Assembly: GCA_964476595.1 (NCBI GenBank)
Contig: CAYZCL010000057.1
Location: 36,803 to 100,802 of the forward strand
Length of the DNA stretch: 64,000 bases
Direction: 5' to 3'
Source of the DNA: JALSRD01 sp964476595
Lineage (GTDB): Bacteria; Desulfobacterota; Desulfobacteria; Desulfobacterales; JALSRD01
Shown here: positions 1 to 8,877 of the stretch, in pieces
Layout: each line of letters starts with the position of its first letter
Position numbering within the stretch: position 1 is the stretch's first letter
Position numbers and translations under genes: made by a program
Notes under the pieces: generated by a model
What the model was told of the DNA's origin: nothing
Database searches by the model: none
What the model saw: the letters and a program-made list of their open reading frames with translations, nothing else

Positions 1-17
1 CGCGGCCCCGCGGGCGA

Positions 18-3000
18 TCACTTGCTCACATCCAGCCCGAGGGTACAGCGGACCCGCCCCTTCTCGGCCTTTCCGCCGGGCCCCTTCCCGGCGACGACGA
101 CGCGCCCCGCGGGCAGGCCGCGGGCCTGAACGGCGGCGGCCACGGCGGCGGCGCGGGCGGCGCCCAGTTTGTCCAGGGCCGCCTTTTCCAGGGGCTCCCC
201 GGCGATCAGCAGGCGATAGACCTGCTGGTAGTATTTCAACATGCCGGGGGACAGGCCTGCCTGGGTTCCGCTCTTGCCCGCCCGGCCGCTGGACGTTTCC
301 CCGTCTGCCCGCGCCGCGGCCAGCGCTTCGGGTTTCAACCGCTCGGCCGCCAGGGTGTCGAGGGCCTTGCGCAGCGTCGGATCGTTGAGCGCCAGCGGGC
401 CGCGCATCTGCTGCATGGCATCGGACAATCCCATGCGTGACGCCAGTTCCCGGCGCAGGCGGATCTCTTTCAGCGCCGTGGCGTCCGCTTCGGCATTATA
501 GCACCCATTGACGGTCAACACCAGCTTGGGACGCTTTTCCAGCACGGCGGCCACGCGCGCCAGCTTTTCGGCCTCGGGGGGCGGGATGTCGGCCCGGCCC
601 GGTTCGAAAACCACACTGTCGACCCCTTCCGCCTTGGCGCCGATCAAGTGGGCCAGCGCCTGGAAGGGGGCTGTGACAATTTTCTGAATCAGGTTCAGCA
701 GCGCCTGCCAGATGAGGTGCCCGTAGCTGAACTGCGGGTCGTCGACGTTTCCGCTGACCTCCAGGCCGATGTCGATGCGGCCCCGGTTGTCTTTGAGCAG
801 CGCCACGGCCAGGTCCAGCGGCAGGTTGACGGCCTCCGGGGATTCGACCCGTTTGCCCAGTTCGAAATGGTCCAGCACGATGCGGTTTTCGCCTATCAGC
901 CGGTTTTTCTCGATGCCGTAGACCAGTTCCAGGTTCATCTTGCCGGAAGTGATCTCACGCCCGGCGAACTTGGTGGAATACGGCGTCAGCCGGGGCATGT
1001 CGACGTTGCGGAAGGTCATGACGATCTGGGCGAAGTCCGTCGGCTTGGACGGCAGCAGCAGGCCCTTGATCCGGACGCTGCCGTACGGTGGAATGCGGCC
1101 CCTCATCTCCACCGCCGCCCGGCTGTCCGGGTCCGTCGAGAAACCCGAAACACCGCCGACCAGGTCCTGGATAAGGGCCTCGAAAGGCAGCGGCAGGCTG
1201 TGGTCGGCAAAATCCATGGTGCCTTTCTCCACCCGCACATGTCCGATGGAGAACTCCGGCGGCTTGGCTGCGGCGATGTCCGCGGCCATGTCCTTGGCGC
1301 CCGCCGCGCCGCCCACCACGACATCGGCCAGGTTGACGCTCCCGTCCCTGCGGATGTTCAGCTTCAGAAACGGCGCCACCATTCGTATACTCTTGATGTT
1401 CAGACGGGTGGGCGCAGCGTCGAAGGCCATTTCGGCGATGACCATCTGCTTCAGCGAGGCCAGTTTTTCCCCGCTGCCCGGCATCGTGAGGCCCAGGTCG
1501 TCCATTTGCAACATGCCGCGCCACTTCAGTCCGCCTTCCGGCGCGTAGGTCAGCCGCCCCTTGACGGAGAGTGCCCCTGAAGCCAGTTTGAGCCGCAGCA
1601 CCGACGACAGGTAGGGCTGCAGCGGTGTCAGCGCGATGGAGCGGATGTCGACGGCCGCCTGCAGGTCGGGTTTGAAGGGCGCCACCGTGGCCGTGACGTC
1701 ACCTCCGCCGCCCGGCTGCATCTCGAATGCGATGTGCGCCTGGAAGTGCTTTTCGGGGTCGGTGTCGAAATCCCGGATGTCGATGCGCACCTTTTCGATG
1801 GCGCTGGCGCCTTCGGCCAGGTAGTGGTCTTCCAGCGCGATGCGGAAATCTTCGAAGCGCAGGTCCGCCACCTGGACCGACCAGTCCTGTGAGACGATCT
1901 CTTCGATGCGCTCCGAGACGGCCCTGGCGGCGGCGGCATTGAGGGGTGTGAACAGCCGCTGCCAGTTCATCCGTCCGTCTTTTTCCAATGCCACCCGGGT
2001 CGTCCCCCTGGAGAGCACCAGCTTGTCCAGCCACAGGCGGTAGTCGACGGCGTCCAGCGTCCCGCCGTCCACCCGGGCCTGCGGCAGACGCAGAATCGGA
2101 TCGGCGCCCACGGCGCCCACCACGGCGTCGGAGATCGTCATCTCGATTCCGTCGAGGCGGGTCTGGAAGTCCCCTTGGGCCGGCAGGCGCAGCTTCGCCG
2201 AGAGCGTGGCGTCGACGCTTTTCACCGCCACCTGCAGCGGGTCGTGCCAGCTGTGGTCGCGGATGTCGGCGGACACGTCTTCCACGACCACCTGCTGGAT
2301 GCGGGCGGTGAAGGGAAAGGCCGCCGCATCCTGCCCGTCGGGCGCCGGCGACGGTTCGGATGCCACGATGCGCGCCCAGTTGACCTCGCCCAGGGAATCC
2401 ATGACCGCCTGCACGCGGCCCCGCGAAAGGCGTACCTTCTCCACCACCAGCTCGTGTTTGCCGAGATCGAAGCGTCCGCCGGATAGCCGGATCTCCTCCA
2501 TTTTCAGCAGGGGATCATCCGGCTGGTCTTTCAGGGCCAGCACCAGGCCGTCGATGCGTATGGACATGCGCTCCAGCGCCATGCGGAAACCGTCGTCCCC
2601 ATAACCGATGTGGTAGCACAGGTCCAGGTCCATGGCCCCCTGCGGCTGCCGGATCCCCACCTTGCGCCGCACGAACTGCCACCCAACCCCCTCGTTGAAG
2701 TTGCGCAGGGACAGTTCACCGTCCGAGGAGAAGGGCATCAGGCGGATGCTCCCCTTCCACTTCAGGACACCGCCCTTGGGCAAGGTGGCGGTCACGGCCT
2801 GTCGGCCGTCGTTTCCGGGCAGCGTCGTCAGGTTGCTGACCTCCAGGTTGATGGGTGCCACCGCGGCTTTGGCCGGCGTGTCCTGGGACTCGTCCGAAAT
2901 CACCAGCGTACCGTCACGAATCGCCAGATGCCGGAAATCCAGGCGCACGCGGGAGGAAGGTTCGGATGCCGCCGGCTCCTGCGCGGCAGTATCCCCGCCG

Positions 3001-3425
3001 ATGGCATCGGCCACCAGGCGCGTCACGTTGAACACCCCGTCGGGTGCGATGCGCAGGTGAACCCTGGGGCGCTCCAGGCGCACCTCGGAAAAAACCCACG
3101 CCCAGTCGGCCAGGCTTCTAAGCTGGACATTGGCCCCGAAACGGTCAAACGCCAGCAACGGTTTTCCGTCGGCTTCGGTCAGGGAGGCGCCCTCAAACAC
3201 CAGGTCCAGGCTGAAGGGGTTGAGACGCACCCGTTCGATGGTCAACCGGCGCCCGAGATCGGTCTTCACGTAACCTTCCAGTTGTCTCTTGATGAGCGGC
3301 GGCGCGAGGAAAAAGCCGGCCAGGGTGTAAACGAGCAGCAGCGCCGCCGCGATCAGCAAGGTTTTGCCGAGGGGCGAGCGCCGCCGTTTCGGCGTTTTCG
3401 GGGCTGTGGGTGTTGGATCCGACAT
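18..3425 (-). CDS. DUF748 / AsmA-like envelope protein
   Basis: About 1135 residues. A basic N-terminus (PKRRRS) is followed by one transmembrane segment at about residues 22-41 (TLLIAAALLLVYTLAGFFL). The rest is a long periplasmic, beta-rich repeat region of the DUF748 type, as in AsmA-like proteins, which are thought to bridge the envelope and affect outer-membrane lipid or protein assembly. The last 200 residues contain an OmpA-like stretch (VVFEPGRADIPP, then KLVLTVNGCYN). I chose the ATG at 3425 because it directly precedes the basic and membrane segment; AGAAAGG lies immediately upstream. The frame stays open to 3734 but the extra residues look non-coding. The stop lies near the window edge, so the downstream neighbour is not visible. 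Substrate unknown. Confidence 0.8.
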   Translation of the reverse strand: MSDPTPTAPKTPKRRRSPLGKTLLIAAALLLVYTLAGFFLAPPLIKRQLEGYVKTDLGRRLTIERVRLNPFSLDLVFEGASLTEADGKPLLAFDRFGANVQLRSLADWAWVFSEVRLERPRVHLRIAPDGVFNVTRLVADAIGGDTAAQEPAASEPSSRVRLDFRHLAIRDGTLVISDESQDTPAKAAVAPINLEVSNLTTLPGNDGRQAVTATLPKGGVLKWKGSIRLMPFSSDGELSLRNFNEGVGWQFVRRKVGIRQPQGAMDLDLCYHIGYGDDGFRMALERMSIRIDGLVLALKDQPDDPLLKMEEIRLSGGRFDLGKHELVVEKVRLSRGRVQAVMDSLGEVNWARIVASEPSPAPDGQDAAAFPFTARIQQVVVEDVSADIRDHSWHDPLQVAVKSVDATLSAKLRLPAQGDFQTRLDGIEMTISDAVVGAVGADPILRLPQARVDGGTLDAVDYRLWLDKLVLSRGTTRVALEKDGRMNWQRLFTPLNAAAARAVSERIEEIVSQDWSVQVADLRFEDFRIALEDHYLAEGASAIEKVRIDIRDFDTDPEKHFQAHIAFEMQPGGGGDVTATVAPFKPDLQAAVDIRSIALTPLQPYLSSVLRLKLASGALSVKGRLTYAPEGGLKWRGMLQMDDLGLTMPGSGEKLASLKQMVIAEMAFDAAPTRLNIKSIRMVAPFLKLNIRRDGSVNLADVVVGGAAGAKDMAADIAAAKPPEFSIGHVRVEKGTMDFADHSLPLPFEALIQDLVGGVSGFSTDPDSRAAVEMRGRIPPYGSVRIKGLLLPSKPTDFAQIVMTFRNVDMPRLTPYSTKFAGREITSGKMNLELVYGIEKNRLIGENRIVLDHFELGKRVESPEAVNLPLDLAVALLKDNRGRIDIGLEVSGNVDDPQFSYGHLIWQALLNLIQKIVTAPFQALAHLIGAKAEGVDSVVFEPGRADIPPPEAEKLARVAAVLEKRPKLVLTVNGCYNAEADATALKEIRLRRELASRMGLSDAMQQMRGPLALNDPTLRKALDTLAAERLKPEALAAARADGETSSGRAGKSGTQAGLSPGMLKYYQQVYRLLIAGEPLEKAALDKLGAARAAAVAAAVQARGLPAGRVVVAGKGPGGKAEKGRVRCTLGLDVSK

Positions 3426-4065
3426 CCTTTCTCGACCTTCCGCTGAAAAGTGACCGCCGCCGGGAAACGACGCAAAATATAGGAAAACATAAACACGGAC
3501 AATGGGGTCTGTCAATGCGGCTGCCGCAACGACCCGGAGCACGCCCCTCGTGATCCGGCCCCCCTTGCATGAGGGGGCCGGAACGGCGGGCCGGCAGGCA
3601 GTCGGGGAAGCCCCTCGTTTGAAAAGAACATGCACGCATCCCGGCGCACCGCTGCGGATGGGATTTGCCTGTGTTCCGTGGCTAGGGCCGGAACGTGCAA
3701 GCCTCCGGCACCACAAGGCAAAATACGCGCCCATGCTCAGACAGCCTGCAGGCCGATGTCCGAGAGGTCATGCGCAGGGCCGGTAAAAAACACAACCACC
3801 GGAAGCTGGAGATGCGGCAGGTCTTCATGAAGGAGGCCGTCGAGAAATACAGGGCCAGGGGCGTCAGGACGCTCATCGCCGCCCCCAAGAGCCGGCTGCT
3901 TTTCGGAAGAAAAAGGGGCCCGTCTACGACTGGTGAATGCGATACGGAAAAGGGCTGGCGACAGGGTGCGTGGCCGCTTCCAGCGGCCTGGCCTGCGGCG
4001 TGGCGCCGCGGGCCACCGAGCGCATCACCCGGCGCATGCGCTTTGCGGCCCTGGGCCGCATCTGA
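3426..4065. other. Gene-free, apparently decayed stretch
   Basis: No intact gene. On the plus strand at about 3750-3960 one frame gives a protein-like segment (EVMRRAGKKHNHRKLEMRQ, then EKYRARGVRTLIAAPKSRLL), which breaks at a TGA at 3934-3936. Its family was not recognised. Together with the TRAP remnant that follows, this looks like eroded coding DNA. The promoter of the DUF748 gene should also lie here, but no clear -35/-10 pair was seen. Confidence 0.4.
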
Positions 4066-4326
4066 ACGGTGCTGGTGCCCATCCTGCTGCACATGGGCTG
4101 CAGTTCCATCTGGTTCGGCATGGTGATGGCCATCGCCTGTGAAATCGGGACCGAGACCCCGCCCGTGGGGCTCAACCTCTTCGTCATCAAGGGCGTCTCG
4201 CCGCCCCCGGTCTCCCTGATGAATGTCATCCGGGGATCGCTGCCCTTCGCCGCCGTGGAGACCGTGGGACGGGTCATCTTCGTGCTGTTCCCTGACCTGC
4301 TCATGTGGCTGCCGCGCCTGATGAAG
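4066..4326 (+). pseudogene. TRAP transporter large permease (DctM) C-terminal remnant
   Basis: The translation contains the hallmark C-terminal end of DctM-type TRAP permeases: PILLHMGCSSIWFGMVMAI, then EIGTETPPVGLNLFVIKGV, SLMNVIRGSLPF and LFPDLLMWLPRLM. Only about 85 residues of the usual 425 or so remain. A stop codon lies just upstream in frame at 4063-4065. No stop follows the conserved end; the frame runs on into the antisense of the neighbouring barrel gene, so a deletion seems to have joined the two. No DctP or DctQ gene is near. TRAP systems import organic acids by ion symport; this copy cannot work. Confidence 0.75.
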
Positions 4327-4334
4327 CAAGTGCT

Positions 4335-5651
4335 TCAGAAGGGATGGCCGAACATGGCCCACACCTGGCTGCCCTCATCGGAGACGGCAAAATCCAGCCG
4401 GATGACGCCGCCGGACATCAGGAAGCGCATCCCGGCGCCGGCGTCGAACTTCCAGTCGCTGAAAAGCTCACCCAGGTCGTACGCGTCGGCCACGCGCCCG
4501 CCCTCCACGAACCCCACCAGCTGCATCCAGTCCGTGTTGAGAAACTTCAGCCAGGAGACGTTGCCCAGGGGGTTCCACTTCAGGGTGTAGCGGTACTCGG
4601 CCGTGGTGTAGATCACCGAACGGTCGTGGAAGCGGTTGAACGGGTAGCCCCGCATGCGGTAGAAACCACCCAGGTTGGCGCCCTGGGTGAAGGGCGGCGC
4701 GTCCCGCACGATCTCGTTGCCGTCGGCGTCCACGGTGGTTTCCCAGGTGGGGCTGTCCCCGGTCCAGAAATTCAGGGCCACGATGCGCTGCCGCGCCCAC
4801 CGGCTGTCTCCCAGCGAAAAGTATTTGCTGGCTTCAAACTCAAGGAAAGTCCAGGTCTGGTCGGACTCCAGCCAGCCGAAATCCCGCGTCACGCCCAGGA
4901 ACTGGGAACTGCCTCGGGAGGGATTGACCGCAAAATCGGTGTTGTTGTAGTACAGCCCCAGCTGCACGGGGTGCACGGTGTAGTCTTTTTTGCCGAAATC
5001 GGTGTTGAAGCTCTGGTAGCGGTTGAACTGCCGCAGCACCAACACGCTGACGCCGCTGGAGAGCGGGTTCCAGATGTCGCCGCCCGAAGCACCGGAGGTC
5101 AGCAGCCCCCCCCTGAGATGGTAGGCGGCCATGGCCCGGCTGCGCGCGCTGCCCAGCGGCAGGACGTACTCCAGCTTGAAATCCGTCTCGTTGTCCCAGC
5201 CGCTGTCTTCGACGAAGTCGTTTTCATCGGAGTCGTTGGAACCGGAGCGGGGCACACCGGGCGGCCGGGGAGCATTGGCGTATGCCCGCTGGTTGGGGTA
5301 ATAGCCCGCCGAACCGAAAGCCGACAGGAAAAGCCGCTGGAACCAGGGGATACGGTAGTCCCAAAGCCCCAGGATCCCTCCACCGCCGCCGTCGAAGCTG
5401 ACCCAGGTGGTACCGGCCACCAGCAGCTGATCCTGGCCATAGCCCCGCATGCCGCCCCCCACCCCCACGGTGAAGCCCATGGAATCCGAGGAGAAGGCAT
5501 AGGGAATGACCAGGGAGTTGCGCATACCCTTGGGATTTTCGGCCCGGGTGGTTGAATATTTCACCGAGGCCGGCGGACGGGCGTGGACTACGGCGGCCCA
5601 CAACAGGAACGCCGACAGGCAGACTGCACATTTCACAAGCGTGGATTTCAT
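4335..5651 (-). CDS. BamA/TamA-family outer-membrane beta-barrel protein
   Basis: 438 residues with an N-terminal signal peptide (MKSTLVKCAVCLSAFLLWAA, cleavage near VHA-RPP). The body consists of alternating amphipathic strands and ends in Phe (WAMFGHPF), the usual C-terminal signal of outer-membrane barrels. The motif GGFYRMRGYPFNRFHD matches the conserved xRGY loop of the Omp85 (bacterial surface antigen D15) barrel. No POTRA domains precede the barrel, so this is a barrel-only member. Role unknown: possibly protein or lipid translocation, or an accessory porin. The ATG at 5651 was chosen for the signal peptide; AAAAGGA lies about 13 bases upstream. The 3' end abuts the TRAP remnant. Confidence 0.8.
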   Translation of the reverse strand: MKSTLVKCAVCLSAFLLWAAVVHARPPASVKYSTTRAENPKGMRNSLVIPYAFSSDSMGFTVGVGGGMRGYGQDQLLVAGTTWVSFDGGGGGILGLWDYRIPWFQRLFLSAFGSAGYYPNQRAYANAPRPPGVPRSGSNDSDENDFVEDSGWDNETDFKLEYVLPLGSARSRAMAAYHLRGGLLTSGASGGDIWNPLSSGVSVLVLRQFNRYQSFNTDFGKKDYTVHPVQLGLYYNNTDFAVNPSRGSSQFLGVTRDFGWLESDQTWTFLEFEASKYFSLGDSRWARQRIVALNFWTGDSPTWETTVDADGNEIVRDAPPFTQGANLGGFYRMRGYPFNRFHDRSVIYTTAEYRYTLKWNPLGNVSWLKFLNTDWMQLVGFVEGGRVADAYDLGELFSDWKFDAGAGMRFLMSGGVIRLDFAVSDEGSQVWAMFGHPF

Positions 5652-5677
5652 GGGGTCGATAGAATCCTTTTGGGGTG

Positions 5678-6595
5678 TCAGGTCGGTTCCCGTTCCGTGC
5701 CGGGCCTCACCGCAGACGCCGGCGGGCCGAACAGGTCCGCGCGACGGTGGGGCAGAAAAAAGCGCATGGGGTGCAGGCGCACTTTCCGCAGGTCCGCCGC
5801 CTTCAGGTCCGCCAGCAGCATGCCCTCGCTGTCCTGGCGGCGCTGGCAGACGATCTCCCCGTCGGGGCCGATGACCACCGCCACGCCGGGGAAATTCAGT
5901 CCCTCGCCGTTGTCGCCCACCTGGTTGACGGCGGCCACGAACAAACCGTTGTCCCAGGCGCGCGCCCGCAGGTGCCGCAACCACGAGGCCAGTTTGCGCG
6001 GCGGCGTTCCCCGGGGCGAGGCGTGGGGGAAGAAAAGCAGCTCGGCGCCGGCCAGCGCCATGCGCGTCGCCAGTTCCGGGAAGTGGGCGTCGTAGCACAG
6101 CTGAATGCCGAAGGTCACCCGCGGCGTACGAAAGACGGGAATGTCGTTCCCGGGCGTCAGCAGGTCCCGCTCGGGCGGGGCGATGTGGAGCTTGCGGTAG
6201 ACCCGCAGAGGCCCGCCGGGCACGGCCGCCAGGTGAGCGGCGTACAGCGCGCCGTGCCGCCCTCTCTCCAGCAGGCCGGCCAGCACGACGATGCGCCGTT
6301 CATCGGCCAGGCCCTGCAGCGCGCGGGCGGTCTCCCCGTCCAGGGGTTGGGCGCTTTCGGGGTGCGGCGAAAGGCTGTAACCGCTGATGTTGAGCTCCGG
6401 AAAACAGACGATGTGGGCACCGCTGGCGGCCGCCCGGCGCGTCCAGTGAACCACGCGCTCCCGGTTGGTTTCCAGTTGCCCCGCCGGGCATCGGCACGCC
6501 ACCAGGGCGATGCGCAGGTCCCGCATGCGGGACACGGTCGGCGGCGACCCGCCCCGCAGTTCCGTCGAGGGGGGCTGTGCGTGCGGCGGGCTCAC
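5678..6595 (-). CDS. Carbon-nitrogen hydrolase (nitrilase superfamily)
   Basis: 305 residues from a GTG that overlaps the stop of the upstream gene (GTGA), or about 282 from an ATG at 6526 (MRDLRIALVAC). The catalytic Glu-Lys-Cys triad is visible: Glu in CFPELNISGY, Lys in VYRKLHIAP and Cys in IQLCYDAHFPE, in the usual order and spacing. Nitrilase-superfamily enzymes hydrolyse amides or carbamoyl groups; the substrate cannot be predicted. The four-base overlap with the Lrp-type gene upstream suggests translational coupling within a yjbQ-ahbA-nitrilase operon. Confidence 0.85.
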   Translation of the reverse strand: MSPPHAQPPSTELRGGSPPTVSRMRDLRIALVACRCPAGQLETNRERVVHWTRRAAASGAHIVCFPELNISGYSLSPHPESAQPLDGETARALQGLADERRIVVLAGLLERGRHGALYAAHLAAVPGGPLRVYRKLHIAPPERDLLTPGNDIPVFRTPRVTFGIQLCYDAHFPELATRMALAGAELLFFPHASPRGTPPRKLASWLRHLRARAWDNGLFVAAVNQVGDNGEGLNFPGVAVVIGPDGEIVCQRRQDSEGMLLADLKAADLRKVRLHPMRFFLPHRRADLFGPPASAVRPGTEREPT

Positions 6596-7077
6596 AGGTT
6601 GAAATGCGCCCGGATCTTGAAAACCCGGGTGGCCGGCAGGTTGAGAATGTCGGTGATACCCGTTTTTTCGGAAATCTCCGCGATGTTGCGGCGGATTTCC
6701 TCCATGGAAGGCGCGATGAAAGTGAACCAGATGTTGAAATCGTTGTCGCGCTGGTAGTTGTGGGTCACGCCGGTGTAGCGGTTGACCACCCGCGCGAAAA
6801 GGTCAATGCGGTCTTCGGGGACCCGCGCGGCGCACAGGGTGCTGACGAAACCGAGTTTGTCCGGGGAAAAATTGCCGCCGATGCGCCGGATGATGCCGCG
6901 TTCCTTGAGGTGCCGCAGACGTCGGATGAGCTCGTCTTCGTCCAGCCCCAGGTCGTGGGCGATGGCGCGGTAGGGCCGCGAGGTGATCGGAAAATCCGAC
7001 TGGATGCGGTTCAGGATGGCGCGGTCGGTGTCGTCCATATCGGCGCCGTCGGCTGCCCTTTTATTTTCCATAGACAT
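6592..7077 (-). CDS. ahbA: Siroheme decarboxylase subunit, Lrp/AsnC-like (AhbA type)
   Basis: 161 residues. The N-terminal AsnC-type winged helix (DRAILNRIQSDFPITSRPY, then LKERGIIRRIGGNF) is followed by a RAM-like domain. The segment GVTHNYQRDNDFNIWFTFIA resembles the His/Tyr active-site region of AhbA/NirD-type siroheme decarboxylases, which convert siroheme to 12,18-didecarboxysiroheme on the alternative heme pathway of sulfate reducers. The partner type (AhbB, with a HCYxR motif) is not next to it. Starts at 7077, 7071 (MENK) or 7038 (MDDTDR) are possible. It overlaps the end of yjbQ by up to 17 bases. A plain Lrp regulator is the less likely alternative because the HNY and WFT motif is kept. 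Confidence 0.65.
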   Translation of the reverse strand: MSMENKRAADGADMDDTDRAILNRIQSDFPITSRPYRAIAHDLGLDEDELIRRLRHLKERGIIRRIGGNFSPDKLGFVSTLCAARVPEDRIDLFARVVNRYTGVTHNYQRDNDFNIWFTFIAPSMEEIRRNIAEISEKTGITDILNLPATRVFKIRAHFNL

Positions 7078-7459
7078 GTAGGTGAATCTTGCGTGTCCGG
7101 GGACCGTCGAATTCGCAGAAGAAAATGCCCTGCCAGGTGCCCAGCACCAGCCGCCCCTTCTCGATGGCCACCGTTTCCGAGGCGCCCACCAGGGTCGATT
7201 TGATATGCGCCGCCGAGTTGCCCTCCAGGTGGCGGTAGCCCGCCTCCCAGGGAATCAGCCGGTCCAGCGCGTCGGCGATATCCGCCCGCACGGCCGGGTC
7301 GGCGCTCTCGTTGATGGTCACCGCCGCGGTGGTGTGCGGCACGTAGAGCAGGCACCAGCCGTCCTCTCCGGCAGGGGCGGCGGACGCCACAGCCTGCTGG
7401 ACTTCACTGGTGATGTCAACCAGTTGCGTACGCTGGGTGGTCTTGACGGTAAGAATCAT
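7061..7459 (-). CDS. yjbQ: YjbQ / UPF0047 family protein
   Basis: 132 residues covering the whole single-domain family. Typical motifs are present: VPHTTAAVTINE, ALDRLIPW, YRHLEGNSAAHIKSTLVG and LGTWQGIFFCEFDGPR. Members show weak thiamine-phosphate synthase activity when overproduced, but their physiological role is unclear. The ATG at 7459 was chosen for an AGGAG and AAAGGGG stretch directly upstream. The gene overlaps the following ahbA-like gene, so these are probably one transcript. It lies just after the terminator of dsrC. Confidence 0.85.
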   Translation of the reverse strand: MILTVKTTQRTQLVDITSEVQQAVASAAPAGEDGWCLLYVPHTTAAVTINESADPAVRADIADALDRLIPWEAGYRHLEGNSAAHIKSTLVGASETVAIEKGRLVLGTWQGIFFCEFDGPRTRKIHLHVYGK

Positions 7460-7486
7460 GGCCCCTTTCTCCTGCCAAAGCGACAA

Positions 7487-7518
7487 AAGGCCCCGTTATG
7501 GCAAACTAACGGGGCCTT
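7487..7518 (-). terminator. Rho-independent terminator of dsrC
   Basis: A perfect 12-bp inverted repeat (AAGGCCCCGTTA / TAACGGGGCCTT) with an 8-base loop, followed on the minus strand by TTTT. It starts 36 bases after the dsrC stop. Confidence 0.85.
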
Positions 7519-7553
7519 GGCGATCACTGTCGCAACGAATCTCCGCTGCGGGT

Positions 7554-7871
7554 TTACACGCAGCCGGTGGGCTTGGGCAGTCCTGCCATCTTACAGGCTC
7601 CCTTGCCCGGTCCGGACGGGAAGAGTTCGTAGATGTGTTTCAGTTTGAAGCCGGTCACCTTGGACAGCACGCGGACCATCGGGGCGATACCGTTTTTCTC
7701 GTAATATTCGCGGAGCATCTGGATGACCTTGCGGTGTTCTTCGTTGAGCTCGTCGATGCCCTCTTCCTTCTTGACGTATTGGACCCACTCCTCGCACCAG
7801 TTTTCATAACTGTCGATGAACCCGTCCTCGTCAACCGTAAAAGTCTTTCCCATGAATTCAACTGTCGGCAT
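7554..7871 (-). CDS. dsrC: DsrC, sulfur-carrier partner of dissimilatory sulfite reductase
   Basis: 105 residues, full length. The flexible C-terminal arm GKGACKMAGLPKPTGCV holds both conserved cysteines, ten residues apart with the second penultimate, which distinguishes true DsrC from TusE-type relatives. DsrC carries sulfite-derived sulfur as a trisulfide between DsrAB and the membrane DsrMKJOP complex. A strong GGAGGG site precedes the ATG. It has its own promoter and terminator but sits directly downstream of the Hdr-type operon. This is compatible with the idea that the oxidised DsrC disulfide is an electron acceptor or donor for that complex (inference). Confidence 0.95.
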   Translation of the reverse strand: MPTVEFMGKTFTVDEDGFIDSYENWCEEWVQYVKKEEGIDELNEEHRKVIQMLREYYEKNGIAPMVRVLSKVTGFKLKHIYELFPSGPGKGACKMAGLPKPTGCV

Positions 7872-7951
7872 TTATCTCCCTCCTTCAACGATTAGTATTA
7901 TTTCCGCGGCGTTCCGCCATTGAAATCATTCTTTTGTCGGAATGTATGTTT

Positions 7952-7978
7952 GTTATAAGATCCACCGCCGATTGTCAA
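7952..7978 (-). promoter_or_regulatory. Sigma-70-type promoter of dsrC
   Basis: Minus strand TTGACA, 15-base spacer, TATAAC; the predicted start site lies about 75 bases before the dsrC ATG. The spacer is two bases short of the optimum, but both hexamers are strong. Confidence 0.55.
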
Positions 7979-8016
7979 TACGAAAATGGCCCGCACGTTA
8001 AAATGACCGGTCTCTA

Positions 8017-8862
8017 TCAGTATTCTTTGGGCATCGTGTTGAGCTGCGCCAGGGTGAACACCGGGCCGTCCTTGCACACGAAGTGCCGGCCGATGTTGCA
8101 GCGGCCGCACATGCCGATGCCGCATTTCATGCGGTTCTCCAGGGACATGATGATGTGGTCGTGGGCGTAGCCCAGGTTGTCCAGCACCGGCTGGGTGAAC
8201 TTGATCATGATGGGCGGGCCGCAGATGATGGCGTAAGTGTCCTCGTCGGCGTGGGGGGCTTTCTGCTCGGTGATGGTGGGTACGAAGCCGACGTTGTACT
8301 TCCAGTCCGGGTCGTCGGTGCCGTCCACGGTGATGTGCATGTGGATGTCGTCGCGCTTCTCCCACGCGGCCAGTTCCTCGCGGTAGAGCAGCATGCCGGG
8401 TGTGCGCGCACCGTAGATCACATGAATGTCTTTGAACTTCGGTCGGTTGTCCGGGTGCAGCATGTAGATGATGGACGAGCGCAGGGTGGTGAAGGCGAAC
8501 CCGCCGCCGATGATGACCACGTTCTTGCCCTCGAGCACGTCCCAGGGGTAGCTGTTGCCCAGGGGGCCCCGGATGCCCATCACGTCGCCGGGCTGCATGC
8601 TATGCAGGTGGGTGGAGACCAGTCCCACCTTGTTGACGGTGAACATGACGAAGCCCTTTTCGGTGGGCGAGGAAGCGATGCCGATGGGGATTTCCCCCTT
8701 GCCGGTCACCGACAGTTCGGCGAACTGTCCGGCGCGGTAAGCGAACTTTTCTTCGTCTTCGGGGTTGATGAACGTGAATTTGAATGTCTTCAGGTTCTTA
8801 TCTTCGGTCTCGATGACCACGTCGTCGATACGAACCGGATAGGGCAGATATGGATTTTGCAC
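8017..8862 (-). CDS. FAD/NAD(P)H-binding reductase subunit (FlxA / AsrB-like)
   Basis: 281 residues. An N-terminal FAD-binding ferredoxin-reductase fold (YRAGQFAELSVTG, then IGIASSP) precedes an NAD-binding domain (VVIIGGGFAFTTLRS, AIICGPPIMIKF). The C-terminus holds a [2Fe-2S]-type cysteine cluster (MKCGIGMCGRCNIG, then FVCKDG). This is the family of anaerobic sulfite reductase subunit B and of FlxA, the NADH-oxidising subunit of the Desulfovibrio FlxABCD-HdrABC complex. It starts with GTG behind AAGGGGG. Last gene of the operon before dsrC. Here it would add a second NADH site besides the NuoEF-like pair. Confidence 0.85.
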   Translation of the reverse strand: MQNPYLPYPVRIDDVVIETEDKNLKTFKFTFINPEDEEKFAYRAGQFAELSVTGKGEIPIGIASSPTEKGFVMFTVNKVGLVSTHLHSMQPGDVMGIRGPLGNSYPWDVLEGKNVVIIGGGFAFTTLRSSIIYMLHPDNRPKFKDIHVIYGARTPGMLLYREELAAWEKRDDIHMHITVDGTDDPDWKYNVGFVPTITEQKAPHADEDTYAIICGPPIMIKFTQPVLDNLGYAHDHIIMSLENRMKCGIGMCGRCNIGRHFVCKDGPVFTLAQLNTMPKEY

Positions 8863-8877
8863 GAGTTTCCCCCTTGT

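Noticed and set aside
3934..3936. In-frame TGA in the protein-like segment before the TRAP remnant, as another selenocysteine
   Set aside because: No recognised family, no conserved sequence around it, and the same frame meets a further stop at 4063; decay is simpler.
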